From assembly GCA_004293935.1 (NCBI GenBank), contig RDZH01000024.1:1-53243 (forward strand): DNA of 53,243 bases, read 5' to 3'. The notes beneath the pieces were generated by a model. The model was not told where the DNA came from, ran no database searches, and saw nothing but the letters and a program-made list of their open reading frames with translations. Source of the stretch: Alphaproteobacteria bacterium (GTDB lineage: Bacteria > Pseudomonadota > Alphaproteobacteria > Rickettsiales > UBA998). Below are positions 34,491 through 43,612 of this stretch, one piece after another; position 1 is the first letter of the stretch; each line of letters starts with the position of its first letter. Made by a program: the position numbers and the translations under genes.

Positions 34491-35714
34491 TTACGAAGAT
34501 GAAAGAACAATTTCGCCATTAGCAATACGCAACAGCAACAAGGCTGAAAGTTTGGCGCGCTCCACTAGGGAATCTAATAAAACATATTCTTGATCGGAAT
34601 GGATATGACCACCACGCACACCCAACGTATCAATGTTACTCAATCCATAGGCAGCAAGGTTATTGCCATCACAGCACCCGCCCGATGGTTGGCTTTTAAT
34701 GGTTAAACCAAGCATCGCACCAGAACTTTCTAGCCCATCCCACAAAGCGCGATCCTTGTGCGTAATGGTTTTAGGAGGACGGGTAAAACATCCATGAATT
34801 TCTGCGCGATAATCGGGTGCGTGACGTTGGTTAAATTCTTCAAGAATCCGTGCGATTTGTTGCTCTACCCAGTGCTGATCCTCAACTGTGCCAATGCGTA
34901 CATTAAACCGCATCACCGCAACATCTGGCACAACATTCAGCGCAACTCCCCCCTCAATAATCCCCGCATTAATGGTCACATCAGAACGTATTCCATTGAG
35001 TGCATCACATGCAATCGTCAATTCTGCTAGTTTTACAATCGCATTACGCCCCAAATGATGTTCTCTCCCTGCATGGGCAGCTTTGCCATGCATGACGATA
35101 GAAAAATTGCCCGTTCCTTTGCGCCCCGAAACAATCGTGCCATCAGGAAGCGATGGTTCATAAATTAAGCCAATATGGTTGCGCTGCGCCGCTTCTTTGA
35201 GTAGCGGGTCAGAACCAATCGAACCAATTTCTTCATCAGGATTGAGCAATATCTCCCAACCTATCTGCGATGCTAAAGGAGATCGTTCTAATGTTTCCAA
35301 GGCTTTGAGCATCACCACCAAACCGCCTTTGAGATCTGCCACACCGGGACCATTGATGGTATTGGAATCAACAAGGCGAGGAGCTTGGAACGGATGTTCC
35401 TCACCAAAAACCGTATCATAATGCCCGCATAAAAAAATCTTTATCGGTGCATCCGAGCGTTTTCGTATGCGTAATGCAGGGGCAAGTTCACGCATTTGCA
35501 CCTCACCACGCGCATTGATGTGCGTCATGGGTTGTAGCGGCACTTCTTCCATGTCACCATGCAACCATAGAAAATTATCTGCCAACGCTGCACGCATACG
35601 ATCCAACCCTGCGCGATGATAACTCCCTGAATTAATGGAAGACCATTGCCACACAAGGTGCTTCATATGTTCTTCTTGCGTCTCAATAAAGGATAGGGCT
35701 TCATGATGCTGCAT
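34491..35714 (-). CDS. M20-family metallopeptidase / amidohydrolase
   Basis: A cytosolic zinc-dependent hydrolase of the M20 (carboxypeptidase G2/ArgE/DapE) group, 407 residues. Metal ligands and catalytic residues are visible: GHYDTVFG near residue 97, PGVADLKGG near 128 and NPDEEIGS near 163; a late histidine lies in RGGHIHSDQEY near 378. The dimerisation domain fills the middle. Lies between SURF1 (9 bases) and astA (11 bases) on one strand. Pairing with AstA suggests it may remove an acyl group from an arginine-derived product, but the substrate cannot be read from the sequence. Confidence 0.88.
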   Translation of the reverse strand: MQHHEALSFIETQEEHMKHLVWQWSSINSGSYHRAGLDRMRAALADNFLWLHGDMEEVPLQPMTHINARGEVQMRELAPALRIRKRSDAPIKIFLCGHYDTVFGEEHPFQAPRLVDSNTINGPGVADLKGGLVVMLKALETLERSPLASQIGWEILLNPDEEIGSIGSDPLLKEAAQRNHIGLIYEPSLPDGTIVSGRKGTGNFSIVMHGKAAHAGREHHLGRNAIVKLAELTIACDALNGIRSDVTINAGIIEGGVALNVVPDVAVMRFNVRIGTVEDQHWVEQQIARILEEFNQRHAPDYRAEIHGCFTRPPKTITHKDRALWDGLESSGAMLGLTIKSQPSGGCCDGNNLAAYGLSNIDTLGVRGGHIHSDQEYVLLDSLVERAKLSALLLLRIANGEIVLSSS

Positions 35715-35723
35715 GGGATTACC

Positions 35724-36467
35724 TTATTCGTTGAGGCTAGAACTACGCCAATGAAATATTATAAAAATTACAATGCCACTTATGCCCACCAACAACCATG
35801 TGAGGGCATAACCAAGGTGATCATTGCGCAAAGTTATCAGCCCGTCGGAAGCAATAGGGGCGGTATGAGTGCGTGCGCCGTATAATATATCCGCATCAAC
35901 AGGCACTAATTCTAGCCCTAAATGCTTAGAAATGGCAGCGCGATCACGCCAAAACCAGATATTTTTTTTCGGATCATGGTGTGGTGTGAAATAATTGCGA
36001 TCCGGATCGGTACGTAGCATGATCACAAAATGATGCATTCCTTGTGTTTGCCCCTCAAGACGATGGGATACATCTTTATGATCCGCCATCACCCACCCGC
36101 GATTGAGAAGAATAATACGCCCATCGGTCATGCGAAAGGGGGTAAGGATATGGTATCCTAATTGGCTATGATAATAACGTGGCGCAAGATGAATCTCTTG
36201 ATCATGCAGAAACTCACCTGTAACATAAATGCGCGCAAAACCATAATCCTTGCGCATCAGATCATCATTAGAAGGCAAGGCAGCGAGCGGCTCATGAATC
36301 TGCCCTTGGCTAATACGCTCAATCAAACCTAACTTCCACTGTAATCGCTGCATCTGCCAGATGCATAACCCAAAGAGTAAAGTGGACGCTAAAATAATGA
36401 ACGCCCATGCAACAGGATGAGGCTTATGCCATTGCCGAGAAGAAGAACGCGTGCTAGGGCGTGTCAT
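35724..36467 (-). CDS. SURF1-family cytochrome oxidase assembly protein
   Basis: An inner-membrane protein that helps insert haem a into cytochrome c oxidase. Two helices frame a periplasmic domain, as in all SURF1 proteins: FIILASTLLFGLCIW near residue 25 and WLLVGISGIVIFIIF near 228. Between them are YGFARIYVTGEF and LLNRGWV, typical of the family. 247 residues. Start ATG 36467. Normally encoded with cox genes; here it sits between infC and the M20 hydrolase, with no oxidase gene in the window. Confidence 0.9.
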   Translation of the reverse strand: MTRPSTRSSSRQWHKPHPVAWAFIILASTLLFGLCIWQMQRLQWKLGLIERISQGQIHEPLAALPSNDDLMRKDYGFARIYVTGEFLHDQEIHLAPRYYHSQLGYHILTPFRMTDGRIILLNRGWVMADHKDVSHRLEGQTQGMHHFVIMLRTDPDRNYFTPHHDPKKNIWFWRDRAAISKHLGLELVPVDADILYGARTHTAPIASDGLITLRNDHLGYALTWLLVGISGIVIFIIFHWRSSSLNE

Positions 36468-36515
36468 GAATAAATGCCCCCATCAGGGTTTTGAACTCAA
36501 AAATTAGGTTTTTGC

Positions 36516-37040
36516 TTAGGTTTTTGCTTGGGCAGGAGCAATGACCATAATCATTTGCTTGCCCTCGAGTTTCGGTTGATGTTCCACTTTTACGGCTTCA
36601 CCTAAGCGATCTCGGATTTCCACAAGCAATTTCATCCCCAATTCTTGGTGCGCCATTTCACGACCACGGAAACGTAGCGTTAATTTGACCTTATCACCTT
36701 CTTCAAGAAATTTATGGACGGCACGGATTTTGACTTCAAGATCATGATCATCGATACCGGGACGTAATTTAATTTCTTTTACCTGAATGATTTTTTGTTT
36801 TTTACGTGCTTCACTTGCACGCTTTTGTTGCATATATTTATATTTGCCATAATCCAACACTTTACACACAGGCGGTTCTGCATTAGGTGAAACTTCCACC
36901 AAATCCAATCCTGCTGCACGAGCCATTTCTATGCCTTCTCGTACTGTGACTACTCCGATCATCTCACCATCCGCATCAATTAAACGGATTTTAGGGACTC
37001 TAATTTGCTCATTAATACGCGTGTTGTCGTTTTGACTCAT
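36516..37040 (-). CDS. infC: translation initiation factor IF-3
   Basis: Binds the 30S subunit, prevents premature joining of 50S and checks the start codon. N-domain ([17 protein letters not shown]), linker ([17 protein letters not shown]) and C-domain ([29 protein letters not shown]) are complete in 174 residues. The start is a plain ATG at 37040; a TAG four codons upstream rules out a longer frame. The usual rare AUU-type start that permits autoregulation is therefore absent. rpmI and rplT do not follow; SURF1 does. It follows ettA after 92 bases. Confidence 0.96.
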   Translation of the reverse strand: MSQNDNTRINEQIRVPKIRLIDADGEMIGVVTVREGIEMARAAGLDLVEVSPNAEPPVCKVLDYGKYKYMQQKRASEARKKQKIIQVKEIKLRPGIDDHDLEVKIRAVHKFLEEGDKVKLTLRFRGREMAHQELGMKLLVEIRDRLGEAVKVEHQPKLEGKQMIMVIAPAQAKT

Positions 37041-37132
37041 AGATGCTTTCTATTCATAGGGTTAATTGCTCCAAATATAAAAATATTACGTCATTCTTAG
37101 CATAAAAGTAAGGTTTGCACAATCTTTAGATG

Positions 37133-38815
37133 CTAAGCTGCTCGAGAAATGGGTTTATATTTGATACGTGTGGGATTCAGCGCACTATCACCAAGGCGAC
37201 GTTTGCGGTCTTCTTCATATTCCTGATAATTACCCTCAAACCATTCCACATGGCTATCACCTTCAAAAGCAAGAATATGGGTGGCAATGCGATCCAAGAA
37301 CCAACGATCATGCGAAATAATCACCGCACAGCCTGCAAACTCTAGCAATGCATCTTCAAGGGCGCGCAATGTTTCTACATCGAGATCATTGGTTGGCTCA
37401 TCGAGAAGAATCACATTTGCTCCTTGCTTCAACATTTTTGCCATATGCACGCGATTGCGTTCTCCGCCTGAGAGCATACCGATAGTTTTTTGCTGATCTG
37501 CACCTTTGAAATTGAAAGAAGAACAATAAGCACGGCTTTTTACCGTTTGCCCGCCAAGGATAATTTCTTCATCACCACCCGATATTTCTTGCCATACACT
37601 GTTTTTATCATTCAATGAATCACGCGATTGATCAACATAACCAAGATGCACCGTATCCCCAATAGTGAACGTACCCACATCAGGCGTTTCTTGTTTGGTG
37701 ATCATGCGAAATAGCGTCGATTTACCCGCACCATTAGGACCAATGACACCGACAATGCCTCCCGGCGGTAGGGTGAAGGATAGATTATCAATCAAATATT
37801 TGTCGCCAAAGGACTTGCCCACGCGATCCGCTTTAATCACAACATCACCTAAGCGATCCGCTACAGGAATAACGATCTGCGCTGTACCATTACGTTTTTC
37901 TTTCGAGCGATTGACCAAATCATCAAACGCCTTAATACGGGCTTTAGATTTTGACTGACGTGCTTTGGGGGATTGTTTAACCCATTCCAACTCCTCTGCA
38001 ATCTGCTTCTGACGTGAGGATTCCTCTTTTTCTTCTTGCCTCAAGCGTTTTTGCTTTTGCTCTAACCATGAAGAATAATTCCCTTCATAGGGGATGCCCT
38101 CACCACGATCAAGCTCTAAAATCCATCCTGTCACATGATCAAGGAAATAGCGATCATGCGTTACCATCACCACAGTTCCCTCATATTCTTTCAAAAACCG
38201 TTGCAACCATGCCACAGATTCTGCATCTAAGTGGTTGGTTGGTTCATCAAGAAGCAGCATATCGGGCTTTTCTAATAATAAGCGTGCCAAGGCAACGCGA
38301 CGACGCTCACCGCCTGAAAGCATCCGCACATCTGAATCAGCAGGCGGACAACGCAGTGCTTCCATCGCCATTTCAATGTCATTATCAAGATTCCATGCGC
38401 CCATCGCATCAATGCGCTCTTGCAGATTGCCTTGTTCTTCAAGAAGGCGGTTCATCTCATCATCATCCATCACTTCACAAAGCTGCATGGATAACGCATT
38501 GAATTGGTCTAATAATTCTTTTTTCTCACGCAAGCCATCCATCACATTTTCAAAGACATTTTTATTCTCATCCAAATGCGGCTCTTGTTCAAGGTAGCCA
38601 ATACGCGTACCCTTCGCTGCCCACGCTTCCCCGTTAAACTCGGTATCGCGTCCTGCCATAATTTTAAGCAGGGTCGATTTTCCTGAACCATTATGCCCAA
38701 GCACGCCGATTTTTGCTCCGGGATAAAAAGAAAGATAGATGTTTTTCAACACCGTCTTGCCCCCCGGATAGGTTTTACTGAGGTCTTTGATATAATAGAT
38801 GAATTTTTCTGACAT
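37133..38815 (-). CDS. ettA: energy-dependent translational throttle protein EttA
   Basis: An ABC-F ATPase that binds the ribosomal E site and gates the first elongation step according to ATP/ADP level. Two cassettes: GHNGSGKST with [15 protein letters not shown] and [11 protein letters not shown]; then GPNGAGKST with [15 protein letters not shown] and [10 protein letters not shown]. The EttA-type linker with an arm of charged residues (~240-300) lies between. 560 residues, the normal length. Start ATG 38815. It is the first gene of the run ettA-infC-SURF1-M20-astA, so two translation factors are neighbours. Confidence 0.95.
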   Translation of the reverse strand: MSEKFIYYIKDLSKTYPGGKTVLKNIYLSFYPGAKIGVLGHNGSGKSTLLKIMAGRDTEFNGEAWAAKGTRIGYLEQEPHLDENKNVFENVMDGLREKKELLDQFNALSMQLCEVMDDDEMNRLLEEQGNLQERIDAMGAWNLDNDIEMAMEALRCPPADSDVRMLSGGERRRVALARLLLEKPDMLLLDEPTNHLDAESVAWLQRFLKEYEGTVVMVTHDRYFLDHVTGWILELDRGEGIPYEGNYSSWLEQKQKRLRQEEKEESSRQKQIAEELEWVKQSPKARQSKSKARIKAFDDLVNRSKEKRNGTAQIVIPVADRLGDVVIKADRVGKSFGDKYLIDNLSFTLPPGGIVGVIGPNGAGKSTLFRMITKQETPDVGTFTIGDTVHLGYVDQSRDSLNDKNSVWQEISGGDEEIILGGQTVKSRAYCSSFNFKGADQQKTIGMLSGGERNRVHMAKMLKQGANVILLDEPTNDLDVETLRALEDALLEFAGCAVIISHDRWFLDRIATHILAFEGDSHVEWFEGNYQEYEEDRKRRLGDSALNPTRIKYKPISRAA

Positions 38816-38879
38816 AGGCTACAACACATTGAAATGAATTGCTGCATATTAGACTGATTCTATTCCATTGGTCAATCGA

Positions 38880-39338
38880 TTATTTGCATGTGTCATTTGG
38901 CGTGCGCTCTGTTGCATCCAAATAATGACGCATAATATCCCATTCTTCTGGGTTTAGCGGCTTTTGGGATGCATCCTCCGAACCGTTCGATGTGTCACGG
39001 CGCAGCTCTTTGAGTACCGCTAGTTCACATTCTGACCATTTAAGCATCATTTGCGAAAGTTTTATGAATAAGGCTGAAGGTGGTTCTTTCTCACTTGTCG
39101 TGATCATCTGGCGTAGTTCACGCACGGAGGAATCTTGGTGTTTGCGTTGTTCAAAGGCATGGAGAATTTCGCCATAGGTTGATGGTATGCTATTATTTAC
39201 CCGTCTATGCTCATGACACGAGGGGAGGGTAACATCTGCATTGGGCGTTGCACCTAATAATAATTTTAGCAACGTCGTGACCATCTGTTGCTGCTCTAAG
39301 ATTTTGTTACGTAAGTCTAAAAGGTGTTCATCTGTCAT
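38880..39338 (-). CDS. hypothetical protein (152 aa)
   Basis: A soluble, largely helical, charged protein. The first ~30 residues form a likely coiled coil (LDLRNKILEQQQMVTTLLKLL), and a second helical stretch runs ~60-115. There is no signal, membrane helix or known motif. Start ATG 39338. It lies 64 bases upstream of ettA on the same strand, and opposite another orphan (39479) whose transcript diverges from it. I can assign no function. Confidence 0.65.
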   Translation of the reverse strand: MTDEHLLDLRNKILEQQQMVTTLLKLLLGATPNADVTLPSCHEHRRVNNSIPSTYGEILHAFEQRKHQDSSVRELRQMITTSEKEPPSALFIKLSQMMLKWSECELAVLKELRRDTSNGSEDASQKPLNPEEWDIMRHYLDATERTPNDTCK

Positions 39339-39478
39339 GATTTCTACCTATCATAGAAAAAAACATTCGGGAAGGATGCATTTTTTCACTTCCCGTACTA
39401 ACCATTCCTTATAGAATTCTGGTGCAAAACGAGGTTTGCGCTTTGAGATAGGTGCAAAATGATACAATTTATACATAA

Positions 39479-39892
39479 ATGGATAGGCTTATGACAATGG
39501 TAGATGCGAATTTAGCAAAAAAACAAAAATCAACTAAAAGGTGTGGAAGTGTCTGTGATCCTATTTTGATTACACCGACAAATTATGCTGCAACAGAACA
39601 AAGTATCTGGCGTGCCGTCCTCGTTCAAGCACTCATGGATGCTTCATCGAACAGTAAAAAAAAGGAAAATATTCAATGGAAAGAGGAGGCATTGATATGG
39701 TTGCGGGGTAAAAGTCAAGACTTCCTCATGGTATGCCATTATGCAGGATTTGAACCTGAATTTGTTCGCCTTATGGCAAAGCGCGCCCTGCAACGCGATT
39801 GCGTATGGAGGCTACCACCCGGAACGAGTGAAAAGGCAATAAGAAAGCGTTCCGAAGGCATTAATCTTCGAGAATGTACGCAAATTCGATGA
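39479..39892 (+). CDS. hypothetical protein (137 aa)
   Basis: A small basic protein. The central part (WRAVLVQALMDA, then WKEEALIWLRGKSQDFLMVCHYAGFEP) resembles small alphaproteobacterial and phage-type proteins that share a pattern of Trp-helix, Ala-Trp-Leu, Asp-Phe and Val-Cys-X3-Gly; I know no function for them. The C-terminus is Arg/Lys-rich. ATG 39479 or 39491. It faces mlaC, with only 16 bases between the stops. No phage genes are nearby, so it may be a domesticated fragment. Confidence 0.65.
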   Translation: MDRLMTMVDANLAKKQKSTKRCGSVCDPILITPTNYAATEQSIWRAVLVQALMDASSNSKKKENIQWKEEALIWLRGKSQDFLMVCHYAGFEPEFVRLMAKRALQRDCVWRLPPGTSEKAIRKRSEGINLRECTQIR

Positions 39893-39908
39893 GGGGGGGA
39901 GAGAATCG

Positions 39909-40550
39909 CTATTCTTTCGCGCTTTGAGCTTTTTTATTTAATGCATCAATCAAGAAATCAATGCCTTTACGATTAATCACAGAATCAAATTCTGAACGTT
40001 GGGTTGAAATAAGGCTTATTCCTTCAACAACGAGATCGTAAATCTTAAAACCATCAGATGATTGGCGTATTTTATAATCAATAATCAAAGGCTCGCCACC
40101 ATTAGGGCTTTGCACCTTCATCGTCAATACGGATCGACCATTACCAATAGCGCGTGGTGTTGATACGGTATAATGTTCACCCGCATAATCCCGTAAGCGT
40201 TTGGTGTAATTGCCTGTCATAAAAGCACGATAGCTTTGTAAAAATTTTTGCCGTTGTGCGGGCGAGGTGTTATTCCAGTGGCGTGCAAGCACAAAACGTC
40301 CTACCCAATCAATATCCACATTATCATTGAACACGACTTCAAGCTGCTTTTGAGTCTCTTCGGCACTCAATTTTTTATGAAGCACATTCAGAACTTCTTT
40401 GGATACGTGATGAACAAATGCTTGTTCCGCTGTTTGCTGTTCTGCAGGCGCGCTTGCATTAGCGGGGGTTGCCTGAGCGGGATAATGCACCATCATTGCA
40501 CCCGATAAACATGCAGCGGTGCTTGCAATCATTAAAAAGAAACGGGTCAT
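39909..40550 (-). CDS. mlaC: MlaC-type phospholipid-binding periplasmic protein
   Basis: A periplasmic carrier that shuttles phospholipids between the MlaA complex in the outer membrane and the MlaFEDB transporter in the inner membrane. A signal peptide (ends near HYPAQATPA, ~residue 30) precedes a toluene-tolerance Ttg2-type domain (FVLARHWNNTSPAQRQKF, YDLVVEGISLISTQRSEF). 213 residues. Start ATG overlaps the mlaA stop by one base (TAATG). mlaDEF are not in the window. Confidence 0.93.
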   Translation of the reverse strand: MTRFFLMIASTAACLSGAMMVHYPAQATPANASAPAEQQTAEQAFVHHVSKEVLNVLHKKLSAEETQKQLEVVFNDNVDIDWVGRFVLARHWNNTSPAQRQKFLQSYRAFMTGNYTKRLRDYAGEHYTVSTPRAIGNGRSVLTMKVQSPNGGEPLIIDYKIRQSSDGFKIYDLVVEGISLISTQRSEFDSVINRKGIDFLIDALNKKAQSAKE

Positions 40551-41251
40551 TATTCTTCTCCAATAAAATCATTACTTGTGGTATTTACGATGGCTGCCTG
40601 ACGTTGTTGATCATAGGCACTGCGGAATGTCGCATAGGGGTCAAAAGATTGTTCCATAATATCATCAATGATTGTGGCATTACGGTAACGCGTATCTAAG
40701 CCAATCAGACCAATACGTGCAACAATAAATTCATTGGATTTGATCATGTTGTAGGGATCAAAGAAAAAGTCCCCCGTGATGCCCGTGCTATCCCGCAAAG
40801 ATGAAGGTCCAAAGAAGGGGAGAACGATATAAGGACCACGCCCTACACCCCACACACCAAGCGTTTGTCCAAAATCTTCATTGCGCACATGCAAACCTGT
40901 TGCACCCGCAAAATCAAAAAAACCCGCTACACCGAAGGTGCTGTTGAGCATAAAACTCCATACGGATGCGAAGGCGTTTTCAGCATCTCCTTGCAATACA
41001 GAATTGGCAAAATAGACGGGCATTTGTAAATTGCGAATGACATTGCTAACGCCCTGCTTTCCCTCATCTGGCACAACATAATCATAGGCTTGCGTCACTG
41101 GTTTCATCACCAGCATATCGGCATATTCATTGAAGGTGAATACCCCGCGATTCATCGGCTCAAGCGGATCTGCGATCTCAGCCGCATGGAGCGACTGCAC
41201 CGAACAAGATGCCATAAGCGTGGCGATAGATAAGATGTGGCGAAACTGCAT
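40550..41251 (-). CDS. mlaA: MlaA/VacJ outer-membrane lipid asymmetry protein
   Basis: An outer-membrane protein that removes mislocalised phospholipids from the outer leaflet and hands them to MlaC. Family signatures: DPLEPMNRGVFTFN, GDAENAFASVWSFMLN, NEDFGQTLGVWG and YIVLPFFGPSSLRDSTG. The signal either has a poor lipobox (LMASC) or is cleaved at SLHA-AE, so lipidation is uncertain. I chose the ATG at 41251 over a GTG at 41260. 233 residues. Directly coupled to mlaC; the MlaA-MlaC pairing without the transporter genes is common in alphaproteobacteria. Confidence 0.94.
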   Translation of the reverse strand: MQFRHILSIATLMASCSVQSLHAAEIADPLEPMNRGVFTFNEYADMLVMKPVTQAYDYVVPDEGKQGVSNVIRNLQMPVYFANSVLQGDAENAFASVWSFMLNSTFGVAGFFDFAGATGLHVRNEDFGQTLGVWGVGRGPYIVLPFFGPSSLRDSTGITGDFFFDPYNMIKSNEFIVARIGLIGLDTRYRNATIIDDIMEQSFDPYATFRSAYDQQRQAAIVNTTSNDFIGEE

Positions 41252-41418
41252 AAAGATCACAATAGAAATACTTAGTGTTATTTTTCCCTTTCTATACAGT
41301 TATAGAACAAAATTCTAGTAAAATTTGCGTTTGCAACATGATACATAAAACAAAAACTTGACGTGTGATGGTAATTCTTGAATTAATAGCGGATAATCAC
41401 TTTTACATTGGAACTATT

Positions 41419-42327
41419 ATGACCCTTTTTCATGAGGCACTACAAGAACAACTTTATAGTTTTTACAGCACACCACCTCGCGCTGTATCATTTGAATTTT
41501 TTCCTCCCAAAGATGCCGCAGCAGAGGCATCGCTTTGGGATTCTATTCAAGCACTCGCACCGCTTAATCCTGCTTTTGTTTCTGTGACCTATGGCGCAGG
41601 AGGAAGCACGCGGGCGCGCACTCATGCCACCATCACGCGCTTGCTTCAAGAAACGGATTTAACGCCCGCTGCCCACCTTACGTGTGTGGGTGCATCGCGC
41701 CATGAGGTGGATGAGGTAGCACATGCCTATGCACATGCCGGTGTACGCCATATTGTTGCATTGCGGGGTGATATGCCGCAAGGATTGCCCTATCAGCCAC
41801 ATCCTCAAGGTTATGATTATGCTGTTGATTTGGTGGAAGGATTAGCGCGCATTGGTGGGTTTGAAATTAGCGTTGCGGCTTATCCTGAAATGCACCCGCA
41901 AGCGCAATCCATGCAGGCTGATATTGATTATTTGAAACGCAAAATCGATGCTGGCGCAACACGTGCCATCACGCAATTTTTCTTTCATGCTGATACCTAT
42001 TTGCGTTTTTTAGATCAAGTGCGCAAAGCTGGTATTGAAGTTCCGATTGTTCCCGGGATTTTACCCGTGACGAACATCGTGCAGTTGAAAAAATTTGCTC
42101 ATGCATGTGGTGCGGAAGTTCCAGCATGGATGAGCGGATTATTTGATGATATTGATGAGGGGGATCGCGATTTATATAACCAAACCGCAGCCTATGTTAC
42201 CGCGTCATTGTGCCGTCGTTTACGATTGGAAGGCGTGGAAGACTTCCATTTTTATACATTGAATCGCTCCATGCTCACCAAAACCATATGTCATTTAATC
42301 GGGGTGCGCCCAAAGAAACTAAGCTAA
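41419..42327 (+). CDS. metF: methylenetetrahydrofolate reductase
   Basis: An FAD enzyme that reduces 5,10-methylene- to 5-methyl-tetrahydrofolate for methionine synthesis. A TIM barrel with the family marks SFEFFPPKD near residue 25, SVTYGAGGSTR near 57, ALRGDMPQG near 116 and AITQFFFHAD near 188. 302 residues from the ATG at 41419, which has GGAA upstream; a frame extending to 41365 adds 18 unconserved residues. No metE or metH is in the window. It is divergent from mlaA and is followed by the LytM peptidase gene after ~100 bases. Confidence 0.95.
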   Translation: MTLFHEALQEQLYSFYSTPPRAVSFEFFPPKDAAAEASLWDSIQALAPLNPAFVSVTYGAGGSTRARTHATITRLLQETDLTPAAHLTCVGASRHEVDEVAHAYAHAGVRHIVALRGDMPQGLPYQPHPQGYDYAVDLVEGLARIGGFEISVAAYPEMHPQAQSMQADIDYLKRKIDAGATRAITQFFFHADTYLRFLDQVRKAGIEVPIVPGILPVTNIVQLKKFAHACGAEVPAWMSGLFDDIDEGDRDLYNQTAAYVTASLCRRLRLEGVEDFHFYTLNRSMLTKTICHLIGVRPKKLS

Positions 42328-42427
42328 TGATTTGCAACAATATATGCGTTTTATCCCCTCTAAGATGCAGTTAATGGTTGATTAAAGGATGATTTTTGGC
42401 TATGGTTCGCTCAATGAAGTTTTGATT

Positions 42428-43612
42428 ATGGCAAGAAATTATAGCAATCACCCCATCATAAAACGCATAAAACGTGTTTTTCACGCAAAAAATGTTGTTA
42501 TTGTGTCACAGCATAATGTCGATCATTATGCGCTCTCCTTTCGCACCCAACTTCTCTTGTTGGTGATCCTACTTTCTGTGGTGGGAGCCGCCTCTTTTTC
42601 AACGGGTCGCTACATTGAAGCACAGCAAACCATTGCGCAGCAAGATGAGACGATTGAAACCGCGCTTTCTGACAAAGTGCGGTTGCATAATGAATATGTG
42701 TTGCTGAAACGTGATCTGATGCGCATGGATAAAGAAGGGGATGAATTGAGTGATTATGCGCAATTCGTTATTGAGCAGCACCAAAATGATGAAGCTGATA
42801 ATGTCGGTCTGAGCAGTGAGGATGCTGCATCTGCTAATGGCAAAGTGCTGGAGCGATTGCACGCACTTGAATATGAATTGAAACGTGAGCGTTTTGAACA
42901 TAAGCAATTTATTGAAACATTGCATCTGCTCGCCCAAGATCATAAAAAATTATTGGAACGCGCTTTTGATATGACGGGCATGAGCAAAGAAATATCGCAG
43001 ATTCTTGCCCCTGCTCGCAAGGAATTTCAAAATATGCATCATGCGCACGCTGCATCTTCAGATGCAGAGGTAGGGCAGGGAGGACCATTCCATCCTGTTG
43101 ACGCAAAGCTAAAAACCGAAGCAACGGCATTATCTGAGGAGCTTGTTCTTGGGGAGGTGGCGTATGTCACCGAAATGTTGGATGTGATGGAGCATATTCC
43201 TATGGGAACTCCGATGAATGCGGCGCGTATCACTAGTGGATTTGGGCGTAGATTTGATCCATTTGATCAACGATTAGCAAACCATACGGGTATGGATTTT
43301 TCAGCAGCGCATGGTTCGCCTGTGCGATGCACGGGTAATGGACGTGTGATTTATGCAGGGTATCAAGGGGCATATGGCTATGCGGTTGATGTATCGCATG
43401 GCGGAGGGTTTACAACACGCTACGGGCATTTATCGAAAATTCTAGTTCGTCGTGGACAAACCATAAAGCGCAATGATATGATTGGATTGCAAGGGAATTC
43501 TGGTCGTTCGACGGGGAGTCACTTGCATTATGAAGTGCGCTATCGGGGACGACCCTTAAATCCAGCAAAATTTGTCAAGGCAGGTCACTATGTTTCAAAG
43601 ACGTTCCAATAA
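42428..43612 (+). CDS. M23-family (LytM) peptidoglycan endopeptidase with coiled coil
   Basis: An inner-membrane-anchored cell-wall hydrolase or hydrolase activator. One N-terminal helix (LLLLVILLSVVGAASF, ~42-57), a coiled-coil region (~70-195, with ALEYELKRERFEHKQF), then the M23 domain. Zinc ligands are visible in HTGMDFS near 289 and HLHYEV near 365, so the enzyme looks catalytically competent. I chose the ATG at 42428 (MARNYSN); an ATG at 42389 adds 13 residues. Its 3' end overlaps the bactofilin gene by 23 bases, a conserved pairing in which bactofilin scaffolds a LytM enzyme to shape the cell. Confidence 0.92.
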   Translation: MARNYSNHPIIKRIKRVFHAKNVVIVSQHNVDHYALSFRTQLLLLVILLSVVGAASFSTGRYIEAQQTIAQQDETIETALSDKVRLHNEYVLLKRDLMRMDKEGDELSDYAQFVIEQHQNDEADNVGLSSEDAASANGKVLERLHALEYELKRERFEHKQFIETLHLLAQDHKKLLERAFDMTGMSKEISQILAPARKEFQNMHHAHAASSDAEVGQGGPFHPVDAKLKTEATALSEELVLGEVAYVTEMLDVMEHIPMGTPMNAARITSGFGRRFDPFDQRLANHTGMDFSAAHGSPVRCTGNGRVIYAGYQGAYGYAVDVSHGGGFTTRYGHLSKILVRRGQTIKRNDMIGLQGNSGRSTGSHLHYEVRYRGRPLNPAKFVKAGHYVSKTFQ

